Origin: Pseudogracilibacillus sp.
Lineage (GTDB): Bacteria > Bacillota > Bacilli > Bacillales > Amphibacillaceae
NCBI GenBank assembly: GCA_026169815.1
Contig: JAPFDT010000048.1
Span: forward strand, 1 to 64,000
Direction of reading: 5' to 3'
Length of the DNA stretch: 64,000 bases
In this document: positions 52,330-61,612 of the stretch, piece after piece
How positions within the stretch are numbered: the stretch's first letter is position 1
How the letters are laid out: each line of letters opens with the position of its first letter
Notes under the pieces: generated by a model
The model's input: only the letters and a program-made list of their open reading frames with translations
Database searches by the model: none
What the model was told of the DNA's origin: nothing
Translations under genes and position numbers: made by a program

Positions 52330-55035
52330 ATGACAGAAAAACAAACAAGATCATCAAGAAAAAAACAAAAAGTAAAGAAAAAGAAACCATTATGGAAGAG
52401 AGCGATTAAAGCAATCGTTTTATTTTGTCTCCTTATCGGTTTAGTCGGTATCGGTATCTTTACTTATTTCATTGTTACCGCACCTAAGTTAGATATCGAT
52501 AAATTAGACGTAGCATATGGTTCAACGTTTTATGATATGGACGGAGAGGCTTTTGCCGAAAGGTTTGAAGAAAATCGAACGAAAATAGAGTATTCAGATA
52601 TACCAGATGTGTTAATCGATGCTGTTATTGCAACTGAAGATTCTCGATTCTTTGAACACCCTGGAATAGATATTCGTCGTATTGGTGGAGCAATAAAAGC
52701 AAATATAACTCGAGGTTTTGGTGCTGAAGGTGCTAGTACAATAACACAACAAGTAGTTGAAAACATGTTTTTAACTCCTGAAAAGTCAATAAAATTAAAA
52801 GTACAAGAACAATGGTTAGCGCTAAAATTAGAACGTGAGTTTACGAAAGAACAAATAATGGAAATGTACTTAAATAAAATATTTTATGGTAGTAATGCCC
52901 ATGGGGTTGCTAAAGCTTCTGAAGTATATTTTGATAAAGAAGATTTACATGACTTAACACTTCTTGAAGCGGCGATGTTAGCAGGTTTACCACAAAGGCC
53001 TACTGCGTATAATCCTTTTCAAAGCCCTGATTTAATGGAAGAACGTGTAGATACTGTTTTAACATTAATGGTTAGGCATAATAAAGTAACGGAAGAAGAA
53101 GCACAAGAAGCTAGAGATACAGAGATTGAAAGTGTTTTAACAGATAAAAAACCAGAAACTATTCCACATGATGCTTTTATTACGCAAGCAGAAAAGGAGT
53201 TAGAAGAAAAATTAAGTGACATTGACGTCCATACTGCAGGATTAAAAATTCATACAACATTAGATACTCATGCACAAGAACATGTAGAATTTTTAATGTC
53301 GGATAGTGATGATAATCCAATACCATATCCAAATGACGAAATGCTTGCAGGTATGGCAGTTGTTGATACAAAAACGGGAGAGATTCGCGCAATCGGTGGT
53401 AGTAGAGATCAAGACACTGCTTTTGGATCTAACTATGCAATTGAAGCAAACAGACAGCCTGGTTCTACAGTAAAACCAATCGTTGCCTATGGACCTGCAA
53501 TTGAATATGAAAAATGGTCCACATATGAACAAATCGATGATGATGCACCATATGACTATGGTGGTGGAACAATTCCAAACTGGAACAGGCAATATCAAGG
53601 TCCTATGTCCATTCGCTATGCTTTGGAACAATCATTAAACGTACCTGCTTTAAAAACATTAGAGGAAATAGGTTATGAAACCGCGAGACCTTTTGCGGAA
53701 AGCTTAGGTTTAACATATGATCAAGATACACTCGATATTCAAGATGCAATAGGAACTTCTACTTCAAATGCTTCTCCCCTGCAATTAGCTGGTGCATTTA
53801 GTGCATTCGGTAATGAGGGTGTCTATACGGAACCATATGCTGTTACGAAGGTAGAATTTCCAGATGGATCTGTTGTCGACTTAACACCAGAATCAGAAGC
53901 AGTCATGTCTGATTATACAGCTTATATGGTAACAGATATGCTCAAAGGGGTTGTTAAGAATGGAACAGGAACGAGAGCTAATATTCCTGAACTTCCGGTA
54001 GCAGGTAAAACGGGATCAACTAACCCTGATGGAAAACGAGGCGTAAACAACTCATGGTTTGCTGGTTATACAACCAATTATTCTATTGCTATATGGACTG
54101 GAAAAGAAAAAAACCAAGATATTTTAGAAGATACGCAAATACCACACGCTTTATTTACAAATACGATGCGTGAGTTATCGAAAGATATAGAAACACCAGA
54201 CTTTACCAAGCCAGACTCTGTTGTTGAAGTTGCAATTGAAAAAGGCTCAAATCCAGCAAAATTAGCAGGACCACTTACATCTGAGAGTAACACTGTTAAA
54301 GAATTATTTGTAAAAGGAACGGAACCAACAAGCGTGTCTGATAAATCAGATGAACTTCCAGCCGTTTCAGGTTTAACAGCTAGTTATGACGAAGATAGTG
54401 AATCAATTGAAGCAAGTTGGAATTATGATGAAGATATCGATGTTTCATTTGATGTCTCATATAAAATTGACGACGGTGATTCTAAATCATTATCCAACAC
54501 TACCGATACAACCGTTGATATCACGTCTGTCGAACCAGGTGTAACCTATACGATCGAAGTAGTAGCTGTCAGTGAAGAAGATAGCAGTCTTAAGAGTGAA
54601 CCTGCAACGACTACCGTAAAAACAGGTGAAGAGGAAGAAGAAATTCCAAGTGTTACTAATTTAACTGCTAAACATAATGAATCCGATAATGCATTAGATA
54701 TTACTTGGGATTATGATGGACCTGATGCTTCCTTCGAAGTCGATATAAATGGAAGTACAGAACAAGTACAATCAAAACAAATTAAAGTACAAGGAGTATC
54801 TGCAGGAGAAACATACAAAGTAACTGTCATCCCAATTGTTGATGATGAAAAAGGTCCTTCGAGCGAAACATCGATTACAATTGAGGAAGAAGAAACTCCA
54901 GAAGAAGAGCCTGAGGAAGAAGAATCAGATGATGAATCCGATGATAGCAACAATAATGATGAGGAAGAATCTGATGAGAATGAAGAAGAAGATCAAGAAA
55001 ATGACTCTGAAACGATAGAAGAAGATACAGAATAA
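52330..55035 (+). CDS. ponA: Bifunctional class A penicillin-binding protein PBP1 with FN3 domains
   Basis: Peptidoglycan synthase of 901 residues with transglycosylase and transpeptidase activity. Parts in order: a highly basic N-terminus, one membrane helix (about 30-55), a GT51 domain (EDSRFFEHPGIDIRR and EGASTITQQVVENMF), a transpeptidase domain (RQPGSTVKPI with the Ser nucleophile, SLNVPALK, and GKTGST), two fibronectin type III repeats (about 675-850) and a strongly acidic tail. GGAGG lies before ATG 52330; an earlier TTG at 52315 is inside that site. recU is its operon partner. Confidence 0.95.
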   Translation: MTEKQTRSSRKKQKVKKKKPLWKRAIKAIVLFCLLIGLVGIGIFTYFIVTAPKLDIDKLDVAYGSTFYDMDGEAFAERFEENRTKIEYSDIPDVLIDAVIATEDSRFFEHPGIDIRRIGGAIKANITRGFGAEGASTITQQVVENMFLTPEKSIKLKVQEQWLALKLEREFTKEQIMEMYLNKIFYGSNAHGVAKASEVYFDKEDLHDLTLLEAAMLAGLPQRPTAYNPFQSPDLMEERVDTVLTLMVRHNKVTEEEAQEARDTEIESVLTDKKPETIPHDAFITQAEKELEEKLSDIDVHTAGLKIHTTLDTHAQEHVEFLMSDSDDNPIPYPNDEMLAGMAVVDTKTGEIRAIGGSRDQDTAFGSNYAIEANRQPGSTVKPIVAYGPAIEYEKWSTYEQIDDDAPYDYGGGTIPNWNRQYQGPMSIRYALEQSLNVPALKTLEEIGYETARPFAESLGLTYDQDTLDIQDAIGTSTSNASPLQLAGAFSAFGNEGVYTEPYAVTKVEFPDGSVVDLTPESEAVMSDYTAYMVTDMLKGVVKNGTGTRANIPELPVAGKTGSTNPDGKRGVNNSWFAGYTTNYSIAIWTGKEKNQDILEDTQIPHALFTNTMRELSKDIETPDFTKPDSVVEVAIEKGSNPAKLAGPLTSESNTVKELFVKGTEPTSVSDKSDELPAVSGLTASYDEDSESIEASWNYDEDIDVSFDVSYKIDDGDSKSLSNTTDTTVDITSVEPGVTYTIEVVAVSEEDSSLKSEPATTTVKTGEEEEEIPSVTNLTAKHNESDNALDITWDYDGPDASFEVDINGSTEQVQSKQIKVQGVSAGETYKVTVIPIVDDEKGPSSETSITIEEEETPEEEPEEEESDDESDDSNNNDEEESDENEEEDQENDSETIEEDTE

Positions 55036-55037
55036 AA

Positions 55038-55077
55038 AATAACCCGATCAACCTTATTATTGGTTGGTCGGGTTATT
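55038..55077. terminator. Bidirectional terminator between ponA and nth
   Basis: A 16-bp stem with one T-G pair, 55038-55053 with 55062-55077, and an 8-nt loop. The nth stop and last codons lie in the loop and right arm. Confidence 0.9.
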
Positions 55078-55731
55078 TTGTCTTTCTAATTTACGCATTC
55101 GTTTTTTACCTTCACGACACACTGTTAATAAAGGACAAGCTTCACAATTGGGGTTTTGTGATTTACAATGATATCTACCAAAAAATATTAAGCGATGATG
55201 TGTGTCACTCCACTCTTCTTCTGGTATCTTTTTCATTAATGTTTCCTCTACTTGAAGCACATTATCTTTCCAACGACAAAGTCCTAAACGTTTTGCGACT
55301 CTTTCAACGTGTGTATCAACAGCAATTGCAGGGACACCGAAAGCAACTGACTTTACAACATTAGCCGTTTTACGTCCAACACCAGCTAATTGCATTAGTT
55401 CTTTACGTGTCTGTGGAACGACACCATCAAATTCCTCTAATAAAGTGACGCATAACTTTTGAATGTTTTTAGCTTTTGTCCGAAATAAGCCAATAGAACG
55501 AATATCATTTTGTAATTCTTCCACTTCAACAGCTAAATAATCTTCAGGTGTTTTATATTTTTGAAATAAATCGTACGTTACACGATTGACATTAATATCT
55601 GTTGTTTGTGCAGATAATAATACTGCAACAACTAATTCAAATGGGTTGTCATGCACAAGCTCACAATGTGCATCAGGATACATATCAGCCATGTGATCTA
55701 AACAAAAGCGAATTTCCTTTTTCGTTAGCAT
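55057..55731 (-). CDS. nth: Endonuclease III
   Basis: DNA glycosylase/AP lyase of 224 residues for oxidised pyrimidines. The helix-hairpin-helix LAGVGRKTANVVKSVAFG holds the catalytic Lys, and the catalytic Asp is in AVDTHVERVAKRLGL. The [4Fe-4S] cluster is bound by Cys with spacing 6-2-5 in the C-terminal CKSQNPNCEACPLLTVC. It starts 4 nt after the dnaD stop, so dnaD-nth form one unit, as in B. subtilis. Confidence 0.95.
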   Translation of the reverse strand: MLTKKEIRFCLDHMADMYPDAHCELVHDNPFELVVAVLLSAQTTDINVNRVTYDLFQKYKTPEDYLAVEVEELQNDIRSIGLFRTKAKNIQKLCVTLLEEFDGVVPQTRKELMQLAGVGRKTANVVKSVAFGVPAIAVDTHVERVAKRLGLCRWKDNVLQVEETLMKKIPEEEWSDTHHRLIFFGRYHCKSQNPNCEACPLLTVCREGKKRMRKLERQNNPTNQ

Positions 55732-55735
55732 AGAT

Positions 55736-56419
55736 TTACTCTTCTCCTTTTAACCAATTGAAATAAATTGATGTATCTGTTTTTTCTTTTTTCGTTTGTT
55801 GCTTTATCCGTTGTTTACGAAATGATTGACTAGACTCACGTGCTTGTTCAACAGTATGGATCCCTTTACGTTGCCATTCCCGTAAAATCCTGTCAATGTA
55901 TCTGAAATTTAATTTGCCCATTAAAACAGACTCTCTTAAAGCTGCTTTAATTAAAGCAGGAGTAATTTTATCTTCGTCTAACCATGAATTAATCGTTTCA
56001 ATTTCAAAAGGCGACAATGGTCTACCAAATTCTTGTTCAAATAAAATAAAAATCGTTATTTCATTATTCGTTTCTTCTACAGGTGCTTCTTTAGGAGAAA
56101 ATATCTTTTCCCATAACGGTTCTAAACTATAAGCTTCACTTAATTGATTATGTTCGTTCTGTAATTCTTTAATTTCAATCAAGTTGCGTTGGATAAGCGA
56201 ACGTAAATGTTCTAATAATTGATTTTCTTCAAGTGTCATAGAATGACAGATCTCTTGTGGAGTAGGAAAATCATTACCTTGTTGAATAAAATAATAAATA
56301 TGGATTAAAATCATTACTTCAATCTCTTGTAAACCTAGTTGCTTATAGTTTAATAGCAATGGCGTAGGGATCGATGTTTGTTGTTGTAATATTTGTTGAT
56401 AAGAAAATGATTGTGACAT
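55736..56419 (-). CDS. dnaD: Primosome component DnaD
   Basis: Replication-initiation and restart protein of 227 residues that loads helicase together with DnaB and DnaI. An N-terminal winged-helix domain (about 20-95) and a C-terminal DnaB/DnaD domain (about 128-200 with GRPLSPFEIETINSWLDEDK and YIDRILREWQRKGI) are present. AGGGGAG precedes the ATG; TATAAT at 56452-56447 is a good -10 box, with the -35 region inside the terminator of aspB. The asnS gene that precedes dnaD in B. subtilis is absent. Confidence 0.92.
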   Translation of the reverse strand: MSQSFSYQQILQQQTSIPTPLLLNYKQLGLQEIEVMILIHIYYFIQQGNDFPTPQEICHSMTLEENQLLEHLRSLIQRNLIEIKELQNEHNQLSEAYSLEPLWEKIFSPKEAPVEETNNEITIFILFEQEFGRPLSPFEIETINSWLDEDKITPALIKAALRESVLMGKLNFRYIDRILREWQRKGIHTVEQARESSQSFRKQRIKQQTKKEKTDTSIYFNWLKGEE

Positions 56420-56466
56420 AATCGATACTCCCCTTCTTCTTATTCTATTATACTATTGTTTCATAC

Positions 56467-56506
56467 ATAATAAAAATTCCTTATTGTTATAAGGAATTTT
56501 TATTAT
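56467..56506. terminator. Terminator of aspB
   Basis: Perfect 18-bp inverted repeat, 56467-56484 with 56489-56506, around TGTT. It lies 4 nt after the aspB stop codon on the minus strand. Confidence 0.93.
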
Positions 56507-56509
56507 AAA

Positions 56510-57727
56510 TCATGTAAGATTATTTTCTACAAATCGTTTCATTCTTGATGCTGCTTCCATAATTAAATCCATTGATGTAGCATATGATAAGCGGACATTA
56601 TCTGGTGCGCCGAAGCTAGAACCAGGAACTAATGCGACTTTTTCTTCTTCTAATAATGCTTCTACCCATTCATCAACTGTAGAAAATCCGTTCATTGTCG
56701 CTGCTTTTTTTACGTTTGGAAAAATATAAAAAGCGCCGTGGGGCTTTTCACACTCAACACCTGGGATTTCCAAAATTAAATTGTAAAATACATTTAATCG
56801 TTCATTAAAAATAGATTGCATATCATGATAAATTTTATTATTTTCTTCTTTATTGGCATATGCTTCTAACGCCGCATATTGAGCAATTGAAGTTGGGTTT
56901 GAAACTGCATGTGATGCATGATTTGTCATTGCTTGGATAACTGATTCTGGTCCTGCTGCATATCCAATTCTCCAACCTGTCATAGCATGCGATTTACTTA
57001 GTCCATTAATAATAATTGTTTGTTCCTTTAATTCATCAGATATTGCTGCAATTGAGACATGGTCGTCAGTAGTATAAATTAATTTTTCATAAATTTCATC
57101 TGAAATAATAACGATATTGTGTTGTAAACATACTTCTCCAAGTATTGCTAATTCTTCTTTTGAATACATCATACCTGTTGGATTACTTGGTGAATTAATA
57201 ATTAAGGCCTTTGTACGCTCTGTAATAACACTTTCTAACTGTTCTTTCGTTATTTTAAAGTCATTTTTCTCCAAGCCATCTACATATACAGGAGTTCCAC
57301 CAGCTACCTTCACGTGTTCTGGATAACTTACCCAGTAAGGACTTGGAATGATAACTTCGTCTCCGACATTTAATAAAGATTGGCATGCAGCATATAATGC
57401 ATATTTTGCCCCTGTTGTAACAATGATTTCATTAGGGTTATATGTGACATCATTATCTTCTTTCAATTTATCAATAATGACTTGTTTTAATTCAGGAATA
57501 CCACCGGTTGGTGTATATTTTGTATTACCATCTATCATTGCTTGTTTAGCAGCTTGAATAATATAATCTGGTGTATTAAAATCTGGTTCACCTACACCTA
57601 GTCCGATAACATCATGACCTTCAGCTTTTAACGCTTTTGCTTTCGCAGCAATGGCTAATGTCGGTGAAGGAGATAAAGATCGAACTCTTTCTGATATAGC
57701 TATTTTATTTGGAGCACTTTTTAACAT
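56510..57727 (-). CDS. aspB: Aspartate aminotransferase AspB
   Basis: PLP enzyme of 405 residues (class I, subgroup Ib) that interconverts aspartate and oxaloacetate with glutamate and 2-oxoglutarate. SPSPTLAI and GVGEPDFNTP at the N-terminus, NSPSNPTGMMYS, and the PLP Lys in INGLSKSHAMTGWRIGY are visible. The ribosome-binding site is AAGGTTGAT at a somewhat long distance. The tseB stop lies 7 nt upstream, so tseB-aspB form an operon. Confidence 0.93.
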   Translation of the reverse strand: MLKSAPNKIAISERVRSLSPSPTLAIAAKAKALKAEGHDVIGLGVGEPDFNTPDYIIQAAKQAMIDGNTKYTPTGGIPELKQVIIDKLKEDNDVTYNPNEIIVTTGAKYALYAACQSLLNVGDEVIIPSPYWVSYPEHVKVAGGTPVYVDGLEKNDFKITKEQLESVITERTKALIINSPSNPTGMMYSKEELAILGEVCLQHNIVIISDEIYEKLIYTTDDHVSIAAISDELKEQTIIINGLSKSHAMTGWRIGYAAGPESVIQAMTNHASHAVSNPTSIAQYAALEAYANKEENNKIYHDMQSIFNERLNVFYNLILEIPGVECEKPHGAFYIFPNVKKAATMNGFSTVDEWVEALLEEEKVALVPGSSFGAPDNVRLSYATSMDLIMEAASRMKRFVENNLT

Positions 57728-57734
57728 ACTCTAA

Positions 57735-58349
57735 TCAACCTTTCACATTATATTTTCTACGTAACTTTAATTGTTCGATTATCTCACTGTCTTCAAGACT
57801 TCTATATTCCATAACAAAACGGTTGTTATCATCAATATATGTTAATTCCCAAGCAGGAGTGTCATCTACAAATGCCGGTAAGGAACTTTGTAATACACAT
57901 TGATTACACTCTTTTTGCCAAGCAGACTCTATTTCGGTTTGTGTTTTAAGTTTTTCTGCATCTAATATAATAAGTTCTTTTTCAGTAATTTCTTGCTTTT
58001 CAACGACTTTGTTTTCCTTGTCTTTTTTATCTTTACCATCATCTTTATTATCATTTGCTTTAATAATTTCAGTTTTAGGAACAAAAATTAACCATTCTTT
58101 TTCATTCTTATCTAATGCATAGGCAATGTGATAAAGAATGTCGTCTTGATATGAATACATGTCTTGAATCGAACTCATTTTTGTTTCATGTAAAATAACT
58201 GATTCTGTATGATCGAATCCTTCTGTTTTTGATGCTTTAATATATTTATTCATCATAAATAAGTAAATCGCTATGCTTATTATAACGATTATAATTATTG
58301 TAATGATTAACTTTTTCCAAGAAAACCACGTTAAACTTTGTTGTTTCAT
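57735..58349 (-). CDS. tseB: Cell wall elongation regulator TseB (YpmB) with Lys/Asp insert
   Basis: Bitopic membrane protein of about 204 residues. A short cytoplasmic end, a transmembrane helix (about 13-34) and an external DUF5590 domain are seen; KECNQCVLQSSLPAFVDDTPAWELTYIDDN-type sequence near 155-185 marks the family. An extra hydrophilic insert rich in Lys and Asp (about 100-120) interrupts the domain. TseB works with PBP2A (the pbpA product, whose gene also lies in this window) in side-wall synthesis. ATG 58349 is preferred; GTG 58361 is possible. Confidence 0.82.
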   Translation of the reverse strand: MKQQSLTWFSWKKLIITIIIIVIISIAIYLFMMNKYIKASKTEGFDHTESVILHETKMSSIQDMYSYQDDILYHIAYALDKNEKEWLIFVPKTEIIKANDNKDDGKDKKDKENKVVEKQEITEKELIILDAEKLKTQTEIESAWQKECNQCVLQSSLPAFVDDTPAWELTYIDDNNRFVMEYRSLEDSEIIEQLKLRRKYNVKG

Positions 58350-58464
58350 TTTACTCGCCACACATTTATATTTATTTTATTAAACATTTTAAACACATAC
58401 ATAGATATTGTATAATATAAGTCTTAATATACCTAATAGATTGTATTATGTATTCATTACATAT

Positions 58465-58505
58465 AAAAAGCTCTTATCGATTACTGTACATGATAAGAGC
58501 TTTTT
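58465..58505. terminator. Terminator of panBCD
   Basis: AAAAAGCTCTTATC (58465-58478) pairs with GATAAGAGCTTTTT (58492-58505) around a 13-nt loop. It follows the panD stop by 7 nt on the minus strand. Confidence 0.9.
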
Positions 58506-58511
58506 ATATGA

Positions 58512-58895
58512 TTACATTATAGTTAATGGAGGTTCTTCCTCAATAAATTGTTCAATTTCATTGTTATCGTTCATAATAGCAATTTTTGGGCGATGATTCA
58601 CTAAGTCTTCTTCAGATACGGTAGCATATGCGATAATAATGACTACATCATCCTTTTGCACTAAGCGAGCTGCGGCGCCATTTAAACAAATAACTCCTGA
58701 GCCACGTTCTCCGGGAATGACATAAGTTTCTAATCGCGCTCCGTTGTTGTTGTTTACAATTTGTACTTTTTCATTTGGTAAAATGTCAACTTGTTCAAGT
58801 AAATCTTGGTCAATCGTGACACTTCCAACATAGTTTAAGTTAGCTTCAGTTATGCGAGCACGATGGATTTTCGATTTCATCATTGTACGAAACAT
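58512..58895 (-). CDS. panD: Aspartate 1-decarboxylase PanD
   Basis: Pyruvoyl enzyme of 127 residues that makes beta-alanine for pantothenate. The self-cleavage Gly-Ser site is in [10 protein letters not shown] (Ser25 becomes the pyruvoyl group). AGGAGG lies 10 nt before ATG 58895, and the start MFRTMM matches the family. It is the third gene of panB-panC-panD, 20 nt after panC. Confidence 0.96.
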   Translation of the reverse strand: MFRTMMKSKIHRARITEANLNYVGSVTIDQDLLEQVDILPNEKVQIVNNNNGARLETYVIPGERGSGVICLNGAAARLVQKDDVVIIIAYATVSEEDLVNHRPKIAIMNDNNEIEQFIEEEPPLTIM

Positions 58896-58915
58896 ATTTG
58901 ACGTTCCTCCTAATC

Positions 58916-59779
58916 TTATAATCGATCTATTTTTGTTCCATTTGGTTGTAATAATATATTATCGATTAACCTAGCTTGAGTAAACTGGACTGCGATAGCA
59001 ATAATAATAGGCTCTGTGATTGTCGATATTTGTTGTAAAGCTGGATAACTTAACAGTTCGACATAATCTATCTTGCCACTCGTTTTCTCTTGTAGCATAT
59101 TTGTTACTTCTTTTATAATAATATCAGGATTTTCAATTCCGTCAACTACTCTTTTTTGAGCATATTGTAAACTTTCGTATAAAAAGATCGCTTCTTGCCG
59201 TTCTATATCAGATAAATATACATTGCGGCTGCTCTTTGCTAAACCATCTTGTTCTCTAACCGTAGGCAAGCCATTTATTTTAACTGGAAAATTTAGTTGT
59301 TCAATTAAATGATGAACAACTGCATATTGTTGAGCATCTTTTAACCCAAAATAAGTGTTGTTAGGTTGAACGATATGAAATAATTTCGTTAATACAGTTC
59401 CTACTCCATCAAAATGACCAGGTCTTGAACGTCCGCATAATACATCGGTGCCTTCTTCCACGATAATTTTGATGCCCATCTTTTTGGGATACATTTCTTC
59501 CATTGCTGGAATAAATAATACATCTACCCCTGCTTGTTTGGCATGATTAGCATCTTGTTCCTCATCTCTTGGATATTCATCAAAATCTTCATTTGGACCA
59601 AATTGTAGAGGATTAACAAAGATACTCGTCACTACAAAATCATTTTCTTTTTTAGCTTCTTTTACTAACGATAGATGACCTTCATGTAAAAATCCCATCG
59701 TAGGAACAAATCCAATCGTTTTATTGTTAGCTTCATTTACTATTTGTTTCATTTCATTTATTGTTCGTATAATCTTCAT
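58916..59779 (-). CDS. panC: Pantothenate synthetase PanC
   Basis: Joins pantoate and beta-alanine with ATP. The protein of 287 residues shows the nucleotide motif [14 protein letters not shown], the pantoate-binding [18 protein letters not shown], and [19 protein letters not shown]. It is 15 nt after panB and 20 nt before panD. Confidence 0.96.
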   Translation of the reverse strand: MKIIRTINEMKQIVNEANNKTIGFVPTMGFLHEGHLSLVKEAKKENDFVVTSIFVNPLQFGPNEDFDEYPRDEEQDANHAKQAGVDVLFIPAMEEMYPKKMGIKIIVEEGTDVLCGRSRPGHFDGVGTVLTKLFHIVQPNNTYFGLKDAQQYAVVHHLIEQLNFPVKINGLPTVREQDGLAKSSRNVYLSDIERQEAIFLYESLQYAQKRVVDGIENPDIIIKEVTNMLQEKTSGKIDYVELLSYPALQQISTITEPIIIAIAVQFTQARLIDNILLQPNGTKIDRL

Positions 59780-59794
59780 ATAACTGCCCTACTT

Positions 59795-60622
59795 TTATAT
59801 TTTAGGTAAAAATGTACGGTCTTTAATGGCGTACGTATGTTTTTCGGCCGGAAAACGTGATTGCTTTACATCGTCTACATACTGTTTTATCGCTTCTACC
59901 CCAGCGACGTTAAAGTCTGCATAATGTTTCACAAATTTCGGCAGTCGATCGCTACCATATTGTAATATATCGTGATATACAAGAACTTGTCCATCTGCAC
60001 TTATACCAGCACCGATACCAATTGTTGGCATATCAAGATTAGGTGAAATTATTTCCATAATTTCTTTAGGAATACATTCGTAAACAATCATTACTGCACC
60101 AGCCGCTTCCAATCTTTTAGCATCGTCTAATAACCTTTGACTTGTTACTTCATCATTTCCTTGGACTCGGTAGCCACCTAGAACATTAACCGTTTGTGGT
60201 GTTAAGCCTAAATGTGGGACTACAGGAATTCCACCATCTGTTAAGCGACGGACAAGTTCTACTATTTCATCTGAAGCACCTTCAATTTTAATAGCATTAG
60301 CATCTGATTCTTGAAACAGTCTAACCGCATTATCAATTGATTGTTCCATAGAAGAATGATAAGACATAAACGGCATATCGACAACAATAAATGTATCTGG
60401 TGCTCCTCTTTTAACTGCTTTAGCATGATGAATCATATCATCAAGTGTTACTTGCGTCGTTGATGCGTAACCTAAAACAGTCATTCCTAATGAATCACCA
60501 ACTAAAATAATATCAACATCCGCTGCTTCAGCTTGTTTAGCAGATGGATAATCGTAAGCTGTTAACATTGTTATTTTCTCGTTATTATTTTTCATATTTT
60601 GAAAATCTCGTACTGATAACAT
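59795..60622 (-). CDS. panB: Ketopantoate hydroxymethyltransferase PanB
   Basis: Transfers a hydroxymethyl group from methylene-THF to ketoisovalerate, first step of pantoate synthesis. The TIM-barrel protein of 275 residues has LTAYDYPSAKQAEAA, LVGDSLGMTVLGY and HLGLTPQ motifs and the catalytic Glu in MIVYECIPKEI. It begins 3 nt after the birA stop codon (AGGAGG lies in the end of birA), so birA and panBCD are one transcript. Confidence 0.96.
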   Translation of the reverse strand: MLSVRDFQNMKNNNEKITMLTAYDYPSAKQAEAADVDIILVGDSLGMTVLGYASTTQVTLDDMIHHAKAVKRGAPDTFIVVDMPFMSYHSSMEQSIDNAVRLFQESDANAIKIEGASDEIVELVRRLTDGGIPVVPHLGLTPQTVNVLGGYRVQGNDEVTSQRLLDDAKRLEAAGAVMIVYECIPKEIMEIISPNLDMPTIGIGAGISADGQVLVYHDILQYGSDRLPKFVKHYADFNVAGVEAIKQYVDDVKQSRFPAEKHTYAIKDRTFLPKI

Positions 60623-60625
60623 ATT

Positions 60626-61612
60626 TTACTCCTCCTGAAACCATGAAATTTCTGCTGAATAGATTCGTTCTATAATTCCTGAATCCTTCTTCGCAAGTAG
60701 GGCTCCATCTTCTGAAATACCAATAAATAGCCCTTCCCATTGTTCTTTTTTTGTTGTTATTTGTAAACGTTCGTTCATTCTAAACCCATAATTTTCCCAA
60801 TCTATTTTTACAGGATTAAATCCATGATGAATAAATTGATTATATTTCTGTTCAAATGTCTGACATAATGCTTGAATGAAAGGAACAATATCCCATTTTT
60901 TTTCTGTAACCATCGATAACGAAGTGACTCGCTTTTGTAGTTCTTGTGGAAAATCTGCTTGTTGTTGATTGATATTAATCCCAATCCCCACAACAATATA
61001 TACTATTTTATCTTGTTCTGCTTGCATTTCCGTTAAAATACCAGAAACTTTTTTCCCATCAATTAACACATCATTTGGCCATTTGATTTGCGGTTTAATT
61101 TTTGTATGTCTTTCTATTACGTTGGCTAATACTGTTGCTGTCAATAATGTTAATTGTGGTGCTAAATACGGTAAAATATCAGGTCGTAATATCATGCTCA
61201 TCCAAATTCCTTGTTCTTTTTTGGAATGAAAATCTTTATCCATTCGACCTTTTCCTTCCGTTTGTTCATCGGCTATCACAATGGTGCCATGTTTTGCTCC
61301 ATTTAATGCTAATTCATGTGCAACTCGTTGTGTGGATGGAACCGAATCTTTATGGACAATTTTCTTTCCTAACCATTCTGTATCTAAGCCCCAAGATATA
61401 GTGTTTTCACTTATCTTATCAGGATAACTAATAATTCGATAACCACGATTTGCTTTACCTTCAATTTCATAGCCGTCTTTTTTTAATTCATTCATATGTT
61501 TCCATATTGCACTTCTCGATATATTTAATTCATCGGATAATAATTGTCCTGAAATATATGTTGTTTCATTTGCAGATAATAATTCAATTAATTTACTTCG
61601 GGTGGATGACAT
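60626..61612 (-). CDS. birA: Bifunctional biotin protein ligase and biotin repressor BirA
   Basis: Protein of 328 residues with an N-terminal winged helix (about 5-60, ISRSAIWKHMNELKKDGYEI) and a ligase domain. It attaches biotin to carboxylase carrier proteins and represses biotin genes with biotinyl-AMP bound. The biotinyl-AMP loop reads EQTEGKGRMDK, with Lys in place of the first Arg of the common GRGR motif. ATG 61612 lies 9 nt after AAAGGA; ATG 61621 abuts that site. The gene overlaps the end of cca by 25 nt. The YngHB-like carrier and the accB product are its likely targets. Confidence 0.94.
   Translation of the reverse strand: MSSTRSKLIELLSANETTYISGQLLSDELNISRSAIWKHMNELKKDGYEIEGKANRGYRIISYPDKISENTISWGLDTEWLGKKIVHKDSVPSTQRVAHELALNGAKHGTIVIADEQTEGKGRMDKDFHSKKEQGIWMSMILRPDILPYLAPQLTLLTATVLANVIERHTKIKPQIKWPNDVLIDGKKVSGILTEMQAEQDKIVYIVVGIGININQQQADFPQELQKRVTSLSMVTEKKWDIVPFIQALCQTFEQKYNQFIHHGFNPVKIDWENYGFRMNERLQITTKKEQWEGLFIGISEDGALLAKKDSGIIERIYSAEISWFQEE

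Noticed and set aside
54711-55018. Frames in both directions at the end of ponA.
   Set aside because: They mirror the acidic low-complexity tail of PBP1 and have no ribosome-binding site.
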